From: JAJKIV01 sp036509075 | GTDB taxonomy: Bacteria > Gemmatimonadota > Gemmatimonadetes > Gemmatimonadales > Gemmatimonadaceae | DNA: 10,977 bases | Reading direction: 5' to 3' | NCBI GenBank assembly: GCA_036509075.1 | Contig: DATCGG010000433.1 | Location: 1-10,977 of the forward strand | Shown here: positions 1 to 6,965 of the stretch, in pieces | Numbering within the stretch: position 1 is the stretch's first letter | How the letters are laid out: every line of letters starts with the position of its first letter | The notes under the pieces: model-generated | Database searches by the model: none | Told to the model about the DNA's origin: nothing | What the model saw: only the letters and a program-made list of their open reading frames with translations | Program-made: the position numbers and the translations under genes

Positions 1-1014
1 CGGGATCTGCGTCTGCTGGCCCGTCGTTGCGTCCACCCGCCAGATGTGGCCGTGATGCGCGAGCACCAGCGACTTCGAGTCGGGCATCCACGCGTAGCCC
101 GGCAGGAGGTCGCGTGAGCCGCGTGACTCGATGTCATCGCGCTGAATGTCGTTCGCGAGCCACTTCTCGTCGCCTGACGCGAGGTCGCGCAGTTTGAGCC
201 CCGTCACCGCCATGCGACGCGAACCGTAGGCGACCGTCTTGCCATCGGGGCTCACCTGCGGGCGAAATCCGGTGCCGAGGTTCAACGTCCGGCGCTCCAG
301 TCGACCGGTCGCGCGGTCGTACATGACGACCTGCGTCGTCCCCATCATCTGATTGTAGCCCGCCGGGCCGGTACGCGCGCTGGCGTAGATGTAGCGTCCG
401 TCCGGCGTGGCCGACGCGCCCATGAAGTTGTTAGGTGCCTGGCCGCCGCCCGGTCCCTGCGGGGCAGCTGGCGGCGTCTGGTTCGTCAGTTTGAGGCCCG
501 CGCCGCCGTTCTTGTGGTAGAGCCACAGGTCGGCGCCTTTTGTGACCACGACGTACTGGCCGTCGGGCGTGAAGGAGGGTGAGACGAATGCGTTGTTAGG
601 CCCGCGCGTGAGCGGCCGGACGTGCTGTCCGTCCGGATCGACGAGCCAGAGGTTCTCGCTGCCGGAACGGTCGCTCACGAAGACGATCGTCTTGCCATCG
701 GGCGAGAAGCGCGGCTGCCCGTCGAACCCGGAGCCACTCGTTATGCGCGTGGCCGAGCCGCCGGTAATTGGCAGCGTGTAGATGTCGCCAAGGAGGTCGA
801 AGACGATCGTCTTCCCATCCGGCGAGACGTCGAGTGAAAGCCACGTGCCTTCGTCCGTCGTGAACTTGAGCGGCCGCGTGGGGATGAGCGGAAGGTCGCT
901 GTTGGGTGCCGTGCGACGGGTGGAGTCGGCCGCCGGTTGGGCGATGGCCGACGCCGGGACGCCGAATAGAAGGCTGATGCTGAGTACGCGGCTGACGAGC
1001 AAGGCGCGCGACAT
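1..1014 (-). CDS. PD40/TolB-like beta-propeller protein, probable amidohydrolase fusion (5' part only)
   Basis: An open frame of 338 codons runs from an ATG at 1014 off the left edge, so the C-terminus is missing. Residues 1-26 form a Sec signal peptide (basic start, hydrophobic core SISLLFGV, end ASAIAQ). The remainder is a chain of WD40-like PD40 blades: SPDG or TPDG turns with following beta strands at about residues 64-72, 104-113, 149-157, 203-211, 255-263 and 311-318. The segments FDLLGDIYTLPITGG and FVSDRSGSENLW are characteristic of large exported proteins that carry an N-terminal TolB-like propeller and a C-terminal metal-dependent amidohydrolase; that second domain would lie outside the window. 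The start is supported by GGAG six bases upstream. It is the last visible gene of the minus-strand cluster, 87 nt after the M20 peptidase gene. The substrate is unknown. The propeller is certain; the amidohydrolase fusion is inferred from family resemblance. Confidence 0.88.
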   Translation of the reverse strand, partial: MSRALLVSRVLSISLLFGVPASAIAQPAADSTRRTAPNSDLPLIPTRPLKFTTDEGTWLSLDVSPDGKTIVFDLLGDIYTLPITGGSATRITSGSGFDGQPRFSPDGKTIVFVSDRSGSENLWLVDPDGQHVRPLTRGPNNAFVSPSFTPDGQYVVVTKGADLWLYHKNGGAGLKLTNQTPPAAPQGPGGGQAPNNFMGASATPDGRYIYASARTGPAGYNQMMGTTQVVMYDRATGRLERRTLNLGTGFRPQVSPDGKTVAYGSRRMAVTGLKLRDLASGDEKWLANDIQRDDIESRGSRDLLPGYAWMPDSKSLVLAHHGHIWRVDATTGQQTQIP

Positions 1015-1020
1015 TTATGA

Positions 1021-1024
1021 CTCC
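1021..1024 (-). promoter_or_regulatory. Ribosome binding site of the PD40 propeller gene
   Basis: GGAG on the minus strand lies six bases before the ATG at 1014. It fixes the start of this gene, whose frame has no stop inside the window. Confidence 0.5.
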
Positions 1025-1101
1025 GAGAAAACGGTAGATCGCTGAGTTATCAGGCGACACCGCTCGTCGCAAGTGTCCGCGCGCGGGAGAAGACTAGCCC
1101 G

Positions 1102-2421
1102 TCAGCCTTTGTCTGCCGCGATCACAGCGTTGAGCAGGACGTCGGCGCCATTCACCACGTCCTGCGGCTTCGTGAACTCCTTCGGGGAATGGCTGATCCC
1201 CCCGACACTCGGCACGAAGATCATGGCCATTGGCGCGATGCGAGACATCTCCTGCGCGTCGTGCCCGGCGCCGCTCGGCATCCGTTGACGAGTGAAGCCC
1301 AACGCCGCCGCGGCTCCGTCGATCCACGCCATCACCTGCGGGTCGGAGATCGCCGGCGCGGTGTCGACGTTCTGCTTGATGTCGAACGTCGTCTTCGTCG
1401 CTGTGCCGATCTCCTGCCCCAGCTGCCCGAAGCGGTCGGTGAAGTGCGCGATCTTCGCCGAGTCGAGATCGCGCAGGTCTACCGTGAGCACGACCTGACC
1501 GGGAATAACGTTCGTCGTGTTAGGCGATACGACCATCCGACCAATCGTCGCCACGGTGCGACCTGGCACGCTTCTCACCGCTTCGTTTACCGCAACCGCG
1601 AACTTCGCGGCGGCGAGCATCGCGTCCTGCCGCTGGTCCATCGGTGTGGTGCCGGCGTGGTTCGCAAAACCCGTGATGGTAACCTCGAACCACCGGAGCC
1701 CGACGATTCCCTCCACCACGCCGATCTGAAGTCCTGCCTTCTCGAGGAGCCCGCCCTGTTCTATATGGAGCTCCATGTAGCAGGCCAGGTCGCCCTTCTG
1801 GCGGACGGCTTCGCTCAGTCGCTCGACGTTCCCGCCGACGATGCCGATCCCCTCGCGAATCGTCTTCCCGGACCGCGCGACCTTCTCGAGATCCGCGGAC
1901 GTGATGCGTCCGATGGCGCTCCGGCTTCCGACCGTACCGCCTTCTTCGTTCGTCCATACGACGACCTCGAGCGGATGGCGAAGACGAACGTTCTGCTCGC
2001 GCAACGATCGAGCGACTTCGATCGCGCCGAACGAACCGAGGGGCCCATCGAAGTTGCCGCCGTCGGTGACGGAATCGACGTGCGAGCCGATGAGGATCGG
2101 CTTGAGTGTGCGGTCGGTACCGTCGAGTCGTCCGAGGATGTTCCCTGCCGTATCGAGGCGTGGATTGAGCCCTGCCTCGCGGAACAGGTCGAGCGTGAAG
2201 GCTCGTCCGGCAAGATCGGCGTCAGAGTACGCGACGCGATTGATTCCGGTAGGCGTGCGGCCGACGGAATCGAACTTCGCGAGCCAGCCGTTGAGGCGGG
2301 CGCCGTTCACCCGGAGTGGTGCCTGCGTCGCCCCAACCGCCGAGGCCGCGCCTGGCGTCGTGCGCAGGAGTGGGACCGCGGCGAGCGCGGCCGAGCTGCG
2401 GAGAAACGTGCGACGCTTCAT
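1102..2421 (-). CDS. Tat-exported M20 family Zn-dependent hydrolase (N-carbamoyl-L-amino acid / allantoate amidohydrolase type)
   Basis: The 439-residue protein has the usual family length plus a leader. Residues 2-30 are a twin-arginine signal (KRRTFLRSS, then an Ala/Leu-rich core), so a folded, metal-loaded enzyme is likely sent to the periplasm. The bimetal site of the HyuC/AllC branch of M20 is complete: H114 in GSHVDS, D125 in GGNFDG, E159/E160 in TNEEGG, H219 in ELHIEQG and H410 in GISHSP. The dimerisation-domain motif NHAGTTPMDQRQDAM (254-268) and PSGAGHDAQEM (382-392) are also present. The family hydrolyses N-carbamoyl amino acids or allantoate, releasing ammonia and CO2 or ureido products; the real substrate cannot be read here. 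The segment after NEEG is short (GTVGS) and lacks the RF pair seen in many homologues. No Shine-Dalgarno is visible before the ATG, only a CT-rich stretch. It sits 29 nt after the secreted DinB gene and 87 nt before the propeller gene. Confidence 0.93.
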   Translation of the reverse strand: MKRRTFLRSSAALAAVPLLRTTPGAASAVGATQAPLRVNGARLNGWLAKFDSVGRTPTGINRVAYSDADLAGRAFTLDLFREAGLNPRLDTAGNILGRLDGTDRTLKPILIGSHVDSVTDGGNFDGPLGSFGAIEVARSLREQNVRLRHPLEVVVWTNEEGGTVGSRSAIGRITSADLEKVARSGKTIREGIGIVGGNVERLSEAVRQKGDLACYMELHIEQGGLLEKAGLQIGVVEGIVGLRWFEVTITGFANHAGTTPMDQRQDAMLAAAKFAVAVNEAVRSVPGRTVATIGRMVVSPNTTNVIPGQVVLTVDLRDLDSAKIAHFTDRFGQLGQEIGTATKTTFDIKQNVDTAPAISDPQVMAWIDGAAAALGFTRQRMPSGAGHDAQEMSRIAPMAMIFVPSVGGISHSPKEFTKPQDVVNGADVLLNAVIAADKG

Positions 2422-2450
2422 GTGGTCGATCGAAGAGGAGAGAGAGAACG

Positions 2451-3263
2451 CTATCGGATCTTCTTCGCTGGTCTATCTCGGCCGAACTGGTGCAGCACGA
2501 GTCCGGTGGCCTTGCCGGTCGCATCCCGCGTGAAGGTCACCTGCAGGTCCGCTTCCTTTATAAAGAAGTCAGTCGTGCTTTCCGGCCAGAGGCGAACGGC
2601 GTCGCCGCCGTTGCTCGATTTGGCGTAGAGCGCCTCGTCGCGTGTCGTGACGTCGATCGTCACGCCTTGAGCGAGCTCGTAGAGCCCCACATACGGCGGC
2701 AGCGCGGTCGCCGGCAGGTCGATCGCGGTTCGCTTCTTCGGCGGCAGCGCCGAAGGCGGCACCAATCCCAGGAGCCGCATGTAGACCGAGAGCTGACTGT
2801 AATGCTCCGCGAGATCCGTCTCGAACGCGAGCAGCGTGCTCGCAAGTGCGGGCGAGCTCAGTTGCGGGATCCGCTCCATCGCGTCGTCGCAGAACCGGAG
2901 CGACGCCCTGAGCCGCGCAACGAGCGTGTCCTTTGGCCATCGTGCCTTGATTGTGTCCGCCAGGGAGTCCGTGGCGCTCAGTTTGGGCTTGAGGTCGCCC
3001 ATGCGCTCGCATAACGAGTAGTTGGCGTTCTCGAGGTGTTGGGCGATGTAGCCGATGGTCTGCTGGACAGGCGTCGGCTTGTAGTCGTACTTGGCCGCGG
3101 GGATGGAGTCGAAGGCATCGACGAGTCGGCTGCCGAAGATGTCGGCGAAGCGGACGAAGCTGAGCATCACGCCGTCCGGCGACACGCGCGTCGACGCCGG
3201 TGTCTGCGCGGTGAGCGCGGCAGGGAGCACGGCGAGCATAACGACGAGAGCACGACGGGGCAT
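2451..3263 (-). CDS. Secreted DinB-like four-helix protein with C-terminal DUF3471-like domain
   Basis: The 270-residue protein begins with a signal peptide (basic MPRR, hydrophobic core, end LTAQ at residue 20). Residues about 32-170 match the DinB/DUF664-like helical bundle: a start helix FADIFGSRLVDAF, the stretch KPTPVQQTIGYIAQH (62-76) and a last helix HYSQLSVYMRLLGLVPP (154-170). Two of the usual three metal-site histidines can be assigned (H76, H154); the third is not obvious. Residues about 187-270 form a second, beta-rich domain (YVGLYELAQG, LWPES, TGLVLHQFGR) resembling DUF3471, often found as a C-terminal appendage of exported enzymes. Some DinB proteins are thiol-dependent transferases, but most are uncharacterised, so no reaction is proposed. 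The gene lies 15 nt after the DUF2911 gene, with GAGG nine bases before its ATG, and 29 nt before the M20 gene, suggesting co-transcription. Confidence 0.84.
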   Translation of the reverse strand: MPRRALVVMLAVLPAALTAQTPASTRVSPDGVMLSFVRFADIFGSRLVDAFDSIPAAKYDYKPTPVQQTIGYIAQHLENANYSLCERMGDLKPKLSATDSLADTIKARWPKDTLVARLRASLRFCDDAMERIPQLSSPALASTLLAFETDLAEHYSQLSVYMRLLGLVPPSALPPKKRTAIDLPATALPPYVGLYELAQGVTIDVTTRDEALYAKSSNGGDAVRLWPESTTDFFIKEADLQVTFTRDATGKATGLVLHQFGRDRPAKKIR

Positions 3264-3278
3264 GGCTTCGGACCTCGA

Positions 3279-4229
3279 TTAGCGGGGGGAACTGGCCCGC
3301 GTGGCGCGCGCCAGGAGCTTGTCTTCGGCTACACCGTGGACCTCGAATCCGGTCACACGCGTGCCTTGGAACTGGAACGTGATGACCTCATCGAGCTCGT
3401 CGCCGATCAGCATACCATTCTTGTATTGTCGCGGGTGAAAGTCGTCGTCGCCCGCCGGAAGGAGATCGAACTCCGGGTCCAACCCCGGTTCGACGGCATC
3501 CGTCGTGGTACGTACCCAGAGTGCCCCGCGACGTTCGATGATCTCGTAACGAACACCGGGTGCCGTGGCCGGCTCTTCTGGTCCACGGAGCGCGTAGAGC
3601 CCTGCGTAGCTCGAGAGGGGATGCGCGGCGACGATCGCTGGCCGGGTCGACTGGATCTCCAGGCGAAGTGGCACCAGCGTCTCGGCCCACTGGAACGCGA
3701 GCGTGGCGCCAGTACGAGTCACCGCGGGGAAGGAGAACGTGAGTACCTCGACGTGCGGTGATGAGTCGACCGGCACGCGAAATCGCAGCTCGTCGTCTTT
3801 GGCTTCCGGACGCACGACGTGAAAGCGGCGTGCGCTGCGATTCACCACAACCGTCCACGGATCGGGCTTCGCGGCTGGAATCATCCACACGGAGTACTTA
3901 CCGCGCGGCAATGGGTGACCCTCGAGCCTAACGTCACGATCCACCTCGAGCGTCGTCGCCCAGTTGGCACCGGGTGTCCATGTGGTTCCCCAGGGAACCA
4001 GGCGCCCGAAGATCACTCGGCCGCGAACGGACGGTCGGTAGTACTCCACGGTGATCGTCGCACTGTCGACCTTCTGCGAGACCGTCGCGAAGGGGCTGGC
4101 GAGTGCTTGCGGCCTCGCGACGGCGCCCGGAGCGACGTTGGCCAGCAGCGCGAGCAGCGCCGGGAGCGATCGTGGGTAGGCCACGATAGCCTCATGATGT
4201 CGGATGGAGCGCAGGTCCCTTGTTGACAT
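3279..4229 (-). CDS. Exported DUF2911 domain protein with C-terminal DUF3471-like domain
   Basis: This is 316 residues from the ATG at 4229. A GTG at 4184 (residue 16) has GAGG five bases upstream and would begin directly with a good signal peptide (AYPRSLPALLALLANVAPGAVA), so it may be the true start, giving 301 residues. Numbering from the ATG, residues about 45-145 match DUF2911: SPFATVSQKVDSATITVEYY, RPSVRGRVIFG, VPWGTTWTPGANWAT, PLPRGKYSVWMIP and WTVVVNRS. DUF2911 is a beta-sandwich domain of unknown function common in exported proteins of Bacteroidota and related groups. Residues about 218-300 (YAGLYALRG, ALWVRTTT, DLLPAGDDDF, TGFEVHG) resemble the C-terminal domain of the next gene downstream. 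The gene starts 9 nt after the small DinB gene and ends 15 nt before the secreted DinB gene. No catalytic residues can be named. Confidence 0.83.
   Translation of the reverse strand: MSTRDLRSIRHHEAIVAYPRSLPALLALLANVAPGAVARPQALASPFATVSQKVDSATITVEYYRPSVRGRVIFGRLVPWGTTWTPGANWATTLEVDRDVRLEGHPLPRGKYSVWMIPAAKPDPWTVVVNRSARRFHVVRPEAKDDELRFRVPVDSSPHVEVLTFSFPAVTRTGATLAFQWAETLVPLRLEIQSTRPAIVAAHPLSSYAGLYALRGPEEPATAPGVRYEIIERRGALWVRTTTDAVEPGLDPEFDLLPAGDDDFHPRQYKNGMLIGDELDEVITFQFQGTRVTGFEVHGVAEDKLLARATRASSPR
4190..4193 (-). promoter_or_regulatory. Shine-Dalgarno supporting a GTG start at 4184 in the DUF2911 gene
   Basis: GAGG on the minus strand lies five bases before GTG 4182-4184. The ATG at 4229 has no comparable element. 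Starting at the GTG places the hydrophobic signal core near the N-terminus, as expected of an exported protein. Confidence 0.4.
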
Positions 4230-4238
4230 GGATTACCG

Positions 4239-4760
4239 TCAGCCGCGATCTGTCCCTTTCGGCGGTTTCCACTGCCACAAACCGTCGGTGATCGCGCTGG
4301 GCAGGCGATGTCCCGTTTGTCTGGCGACCATGACGATCTGACCCCGATGGTGGGCCTCGTGAGCGACGAAGTACGTCAACACGTGGCCGACATCGAGCGC
4401 GAGATTCCGCCAGACGTACCCCTTGGACGGCGGGACGTTTCCGCCGGAATCAAGGCCAAGCTCGAGCAGCGCCTCCATCCCGGCACTGCTCCGCTTCAAT
4501 GCGGCGATCACTTGCCGCTGGGTCGCGCGGCGAAAGTCCACTCTGGCCGGCGACGGAATCCCATGCTCGCGGCCGAGTGTTTTCACCCAGCTGCAGCGGG
4601 AGTTGTGGAGATGTGCGGCAACCGTGCGAATCGTCCGTGGCGTCTCGGGGATCGGGATGTCCCAGAGTGCCTTTGGTAAGCGTTCGATGAGCTCAGTCGT
4701 GACGCGGTTGTTCGTCCGCCACGCGGCGAGCACGCTGGGTCCGAGATCAGGTGCCGGCAT
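4239..4760 (-). CDS. Small cytosolic DinB family protein
   Basis: From the ATG at 4760 this is 173 residues, a normal length for a single-domain DinB protein. Helix one is LAAWRTNNRVTTELIERLP. The metal-binding histidines are in place: H50 in AAHLHN, and H134 and H138 in AHEAHHRGQI, the classic last-helix motif. No signal peptide is seen, so it should be cytosolic, unlike the second DinB protein two genes downstream. The frame stays open to a GTG at 4790, but ATG 4760 is preferred because GAGG lies nine bases upstream. With that start the gene overlaps the end of the kinase gene by 14 nt, which suggests translational coupling. DinB proteins include thiol-dependent transferases and isomerases and many members without known activity; this one cannot be assigned a substrate. 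Confidence 0.85.
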   Translation of the reverse strand: MPAPDLGPSVLAAWRTNNRVTTELIERLPKALWDIPIPETPRTIRTVAAHLHNSRCSWVKTLGREHGIPSPARVDFRRATQRQVIAALKRSSAGMEALLELGLDSGGNVPPSKGYVWRNLALDVGHVLTYFVAHEAHHRGQIVMVARQTGHRLPSAITDGLWQWKPPKGTDRG

Positions 4761-5718
4761 CGTCGGTTTCCTCGAGGTGGCCTGTTTCACCGAACACGTT
4801 ATGGACCCACCGAATGTGCTTCGCGACGTCGGTCGCCACCTCGCCGGCCCGCTCGTATGCCTCGATCAGCCAGATCACCGAGAGCAGCCGAGCCAGGAAC
4901 CGCAGCCGCGCCAGAAACGATCCGTCGATCGGGAGTGGATAGCTGCGCACGACCTCGTCGACGAACGCCCACCCATGGAAGGCGCCAAGCGGTGCGAAGT
5001 CCAGCGCCGGATCCCCCACAATGGCATCACTCCAGTCGAGGATGCCAGCGAGAGTCCCGGTTCGCGGATCGACGAGCAGATGCTCCGGCGACAGGTCGTT
5101 GTGAATGCAGCGCAGTGGCCCGGGAAATGGCCGCGGTGTTCGAGACCCGTGTGTCGCCAACCAGTCCAGCGAGCGATCTACCGTTGGATCGAGGCCACGA
5201 AGCGCGTTCGCAGCCGCGATGGTACGCTCGAGCCACCGCTGGTGGTCGGGATCGTCAGTCGGCCATTCCCGAAGACCACTTGCCCGGGCCTCGTCGTCCG
5301 GAATCCCGTGGATGGCGCCGAGCGCGAGGCCAATCGTTAGGGCCGTCGTTGTCAGGAGTGCCGGGCTCACCGCGTCCGCCGGCACACCCGAAATGAATCG
5401 GTAACCAGCAAAACGGTATGGGAACGCAGCACTCGGCTCGCCTAACAGGTCGAAGCGCGGGATCGCCACGGAGGATGGTAGAGCGCGCGCAACGAGGTCG
5501 TGAATTCGCCGTTCAGCATCGAGAGTCGCCGCGCACTCGGCGCGCCGTGGGAACCGAAACACCCAGCCGTCTCTCGTGACGAACGCGTCGAAGTCCCATC
5601 CGGAGCCAAGGTGTGCGATGCCATCGACATCGACCGACGCAAAGCTCGCGCGGATGAGCGTCGCCGCGGTCTCGGGCACAAGTGGCGGCCGATCAACGCC
5701 CCACGGTGGGATGCTCAC
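4747..5718 (-). CDS. Aminoglycoside/macrolide phosphotransferase-like (APH/choline kinase fold) kinase
   Basis: The 323-residue protein has the two-lobed APH fold. The N-lobe shows LGSGWDFDAF (37-46) as the nucleotide loop and VFRFPRR (53-59), where the usual ATP-contacting lysine region carries arginine. The catalytic loop is CIHNDLSPEHLL (204-215) with D208 as catalytic base and H213 where many kinases have asparagine, as also occurs in Mph-type macrolide kinases. The metal-binding segment is ILDWSDAIVGDPALDFA (226-242) with D228. Such proteins transfer phosphate from ATP to small hydroxylated molecules; drug resistance cannot be inferred from the family alone. The start is a GTG with GGAGG thirteen bases upstream, a long spacing. 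It lies 39 nt after the MBL-fold gene and overlaps the small DinB gene, so it is probably in the same transcript. No export signal is seen. Confidence 0.86.
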   Translation of the reverse strand: MSIPPWGVDRPPLVPETAATLIRASFASVDVDGIAHLGSGWDFDAFVTRDGWVFRFPRRAECAATLDAERRIHDLVARALPSSVAIPRFDLLGEPSAAFPYRFAGYRFISGVPADAVSPALLTTTALTIGLALGAIHGIPDDEARASGLREWPTDDPDHQRWLERTIAAANALRGLDPTVDRSLDWLATHGSRTPRPFPGPLRCIHNDLSPEHLLVDPRTGTLAGILDWSDAIVGDPALDFAPLGAFHGWAFVDEVVRSYPLPIDGSFLARLRFLARLLSVIWLIEAYERAGEVATDVAKHIRWVHNVFGETGHLEETDDAGT

Positions 5719-5757
5719 AGAGCGACGGTCGCCTCCGTCCGCCCGGGTGCAAACGTC

Positions 5758-6786
5758 TCAGACGGAGCGCGTTTCCCCAAAGCGCGCGATCCACAGCCGA
5801 TCATCGGCCAGACCCACCGCGCGCCATCGTTCGGTTGTGCGCCGAGGAGGCTCGTCCATCCCCTCGTCGGTCAGACGGAACGTGCCCCAATGGATCGCAA
5901 GCATGAGCGGCAGGGGCCTCTCGGCGTGCGGCGCGACCAGATCCTGATAGATCTGCACTGCCTCCTCCGGGTCGACGTGTACGACGTGCATGAACCACCG
6001 CGGGTCGTACGCGCCGATCGGGATCATGACGAAGTCGAATGGCCCGCACCGCTCGCCAACCTGGCGGAATTGGTCATGGTATGCCGTATCGCCCGCGAAG
6101 AGCACGCGCCTTCCCGCCAGCTCGAACGCGAAGCCGCACCAGAGCGTCTTGTTCCGATCCCCGAGCCGACGCGCGCTGAAGTGTCGAGCAGGCGTGGCGG
6201 TGACGCGCAGCGCGCCGATGGTCGACTGCTGCCACCAATCGAGCTCCCCGATCTCGCGCGCACCCCAGCCGCGGATATACGCGCCGACGCCGAGCGGCAC
6301 GACCCACGTCGCGTTAGGGTGTGCTCGCGCGATACGCCTAACGGCTGCCTTGTCGAGGTGATCGTAATGCGTATGCGACAGCAGGATGATGTCGAGCGGC
6401 GGCAGCGCGCCGATGTCGAGCGCCGGGTCCATGATCCGGCGCGGCCCGGCCCACTGCACGGGAAACGCTCGCTGACTGAACATCGGGTCGGTGAGGATGT
6501 TGAGCCCACCGAACTGCAGGAGGACGGTCGAATGGCCGATCCACGTTGCGCTGTAGGTGGTGGCAGGCGCGCGCGGGTGCGAGATCTCCGGACGCGCGGT
6601 GGGGAACGAGCCTCGTGGCGGATCCGTGGCGAGCACCTGTCCGCGACGCTGTCGCCTCCACCGGAGCACGTCGCGCCACCCGCGCGGCTCGCTATCGGGC
6701 CAGGGGTTTCGGAAGGTGCCATCCGCGGCGTGGTGCGCGCCCCGGATCTCGGCGGGAACGCTCGCCGGCCTGTCTTGGGTCGTCAT
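5758..6786 (-). CDS. MBL-fold metallohydrolase, NAPE-PLD/UlaG-like branch
   Basis: The 342-residue protein is a metallo-beta-lactamase-fold hydrolase. Metal ligands are all visible: HTHYDH (138-143), H202 in PARHFSAR, D233 in FAGDTAYHD and H299 in AIHWGTF. The N-terminal run FRNPWPD, then WIGHSTVLLQFGG (82-94) and ILTDPMFSQRAFPVQW (97-112), is the hallmark of the COG2220 branch that includes N-acyl-phosphatidylethanolamine phospholipase D. Bacterial members have varied or unknown substrates, so lipid hydrolysis is only one possibility. No signal peptide or membrane segment is seen. The ATG at 6786 has no well-spaced Shine-Dalgarno (AAGG is almost adjacent), but the conserved N-terminal motifs require a start near here. 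It is the first gene of the seven-gene minus-strand cluster and is followed after 39 nt by the kinase gene. Confidence 0.92.
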   Translation of the reverse strand: MTTQDRPASVPAEIRGAHHAADGTFRNPWPDSEPRGWRDVLRWRRQRRGQVLATDPPRGSFPTARPEISHPRAPATTYSATWIGHSTVLLQFGGLNILTDPMFSQRAFPVQWAGPRRIMDPALDIGALPPLDIILLSHTHYDHLDKAAVRRIARAHPNATWVVPLGVGAYIRGWGAREIGELDWWQQSTIGALRVTATPARHFSARRLGDRNKTLWCGFAFELAGRRVLFAGDTAYHDQFRQVGERCGPFDFVMIPIGAYDPRWFMHVVHVDPEEAVQIYQDLVAPHAERPLPLMLAIHWGTFRLTDEGMDEPPRRTTERWRAVGLADDRLWIARFGETRSV

Positions 6787-6965
6787 GCCTTGAAGTTACT
6801 TCGCCTGCAGTCTTCTCATTCTCAAACCCGGCTCGTTGCGAGTGGAGATGTCACGGCCGAGGAGCGATCCGGAGGATCCGAGTCATCCGGTTCGCTTCGG
6901 GAACAGTTTCAACAAGGCAGCGCAACGAGCCTGTTTTTTTTTGGTGAAAGCTCTTGGACTCGAGA
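6787..6965. other. 179-nt intergenic region with inverted repeat and T9 tract
   Basis: This lies between the oxidoreductase stop (6966) and the MBL gene start (6786), both minus-strand. It contains an exact 11-bp inverted repeat, GGCTCGTTGCG at 6830-6840 and CGCAACGAGCC at 6921-6931, followed on the plus strand by nine T residues (6934-6942). A smaller palindrome, CCGGA/TCCGG, is at 6869-6873 and 6886-6890. I could not find a convincing promoter for the downstream MBL gene. Confidence 0.6.
6910..6942 (+). terminator. Possible intrinsic terminator on the plus strand
   Basis: AACA-A-GGC pairs with GCC-TGTT around a 10-base loop (one bulged A), directly followed by a T tract ending at 6942. The right arm also belongs to the longer 11-bp inverted repeat, so two foldings compete. 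No plus-strand gene precedes it, so it would end either an unannotated small RNA or stray antisense transcription. It may be chance. Confidence 0.35.

Noticed and set aside
1189..2628. Long plus-strand open frame (479 codons) opposite the M20 hydrolase gene
   Set aside because: The minus strand encodes a complete M20 enzyme with all motifs. The plus frame is Arg/Asp-rich with no recognisable domain, as expected of an antisense shadow in GC-rich coding DNA.
4747..5718. Reading the APH-like kinase as an antibiotic-resistance determinant
   Set aside because: The fold family is broad and the gene sits among chromosomal metabolic-type genes without mobile-element signs. Resistance cannot be supported from sequence.
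6830..6931. The 102-bp segment bounded by 11-bp inverted repeats as a miniature transposable element
   Set aside because: No flanking target-site duplication is seen and only one copy is in the window. It is kept only as a possible RNA structure or repeat remnant.
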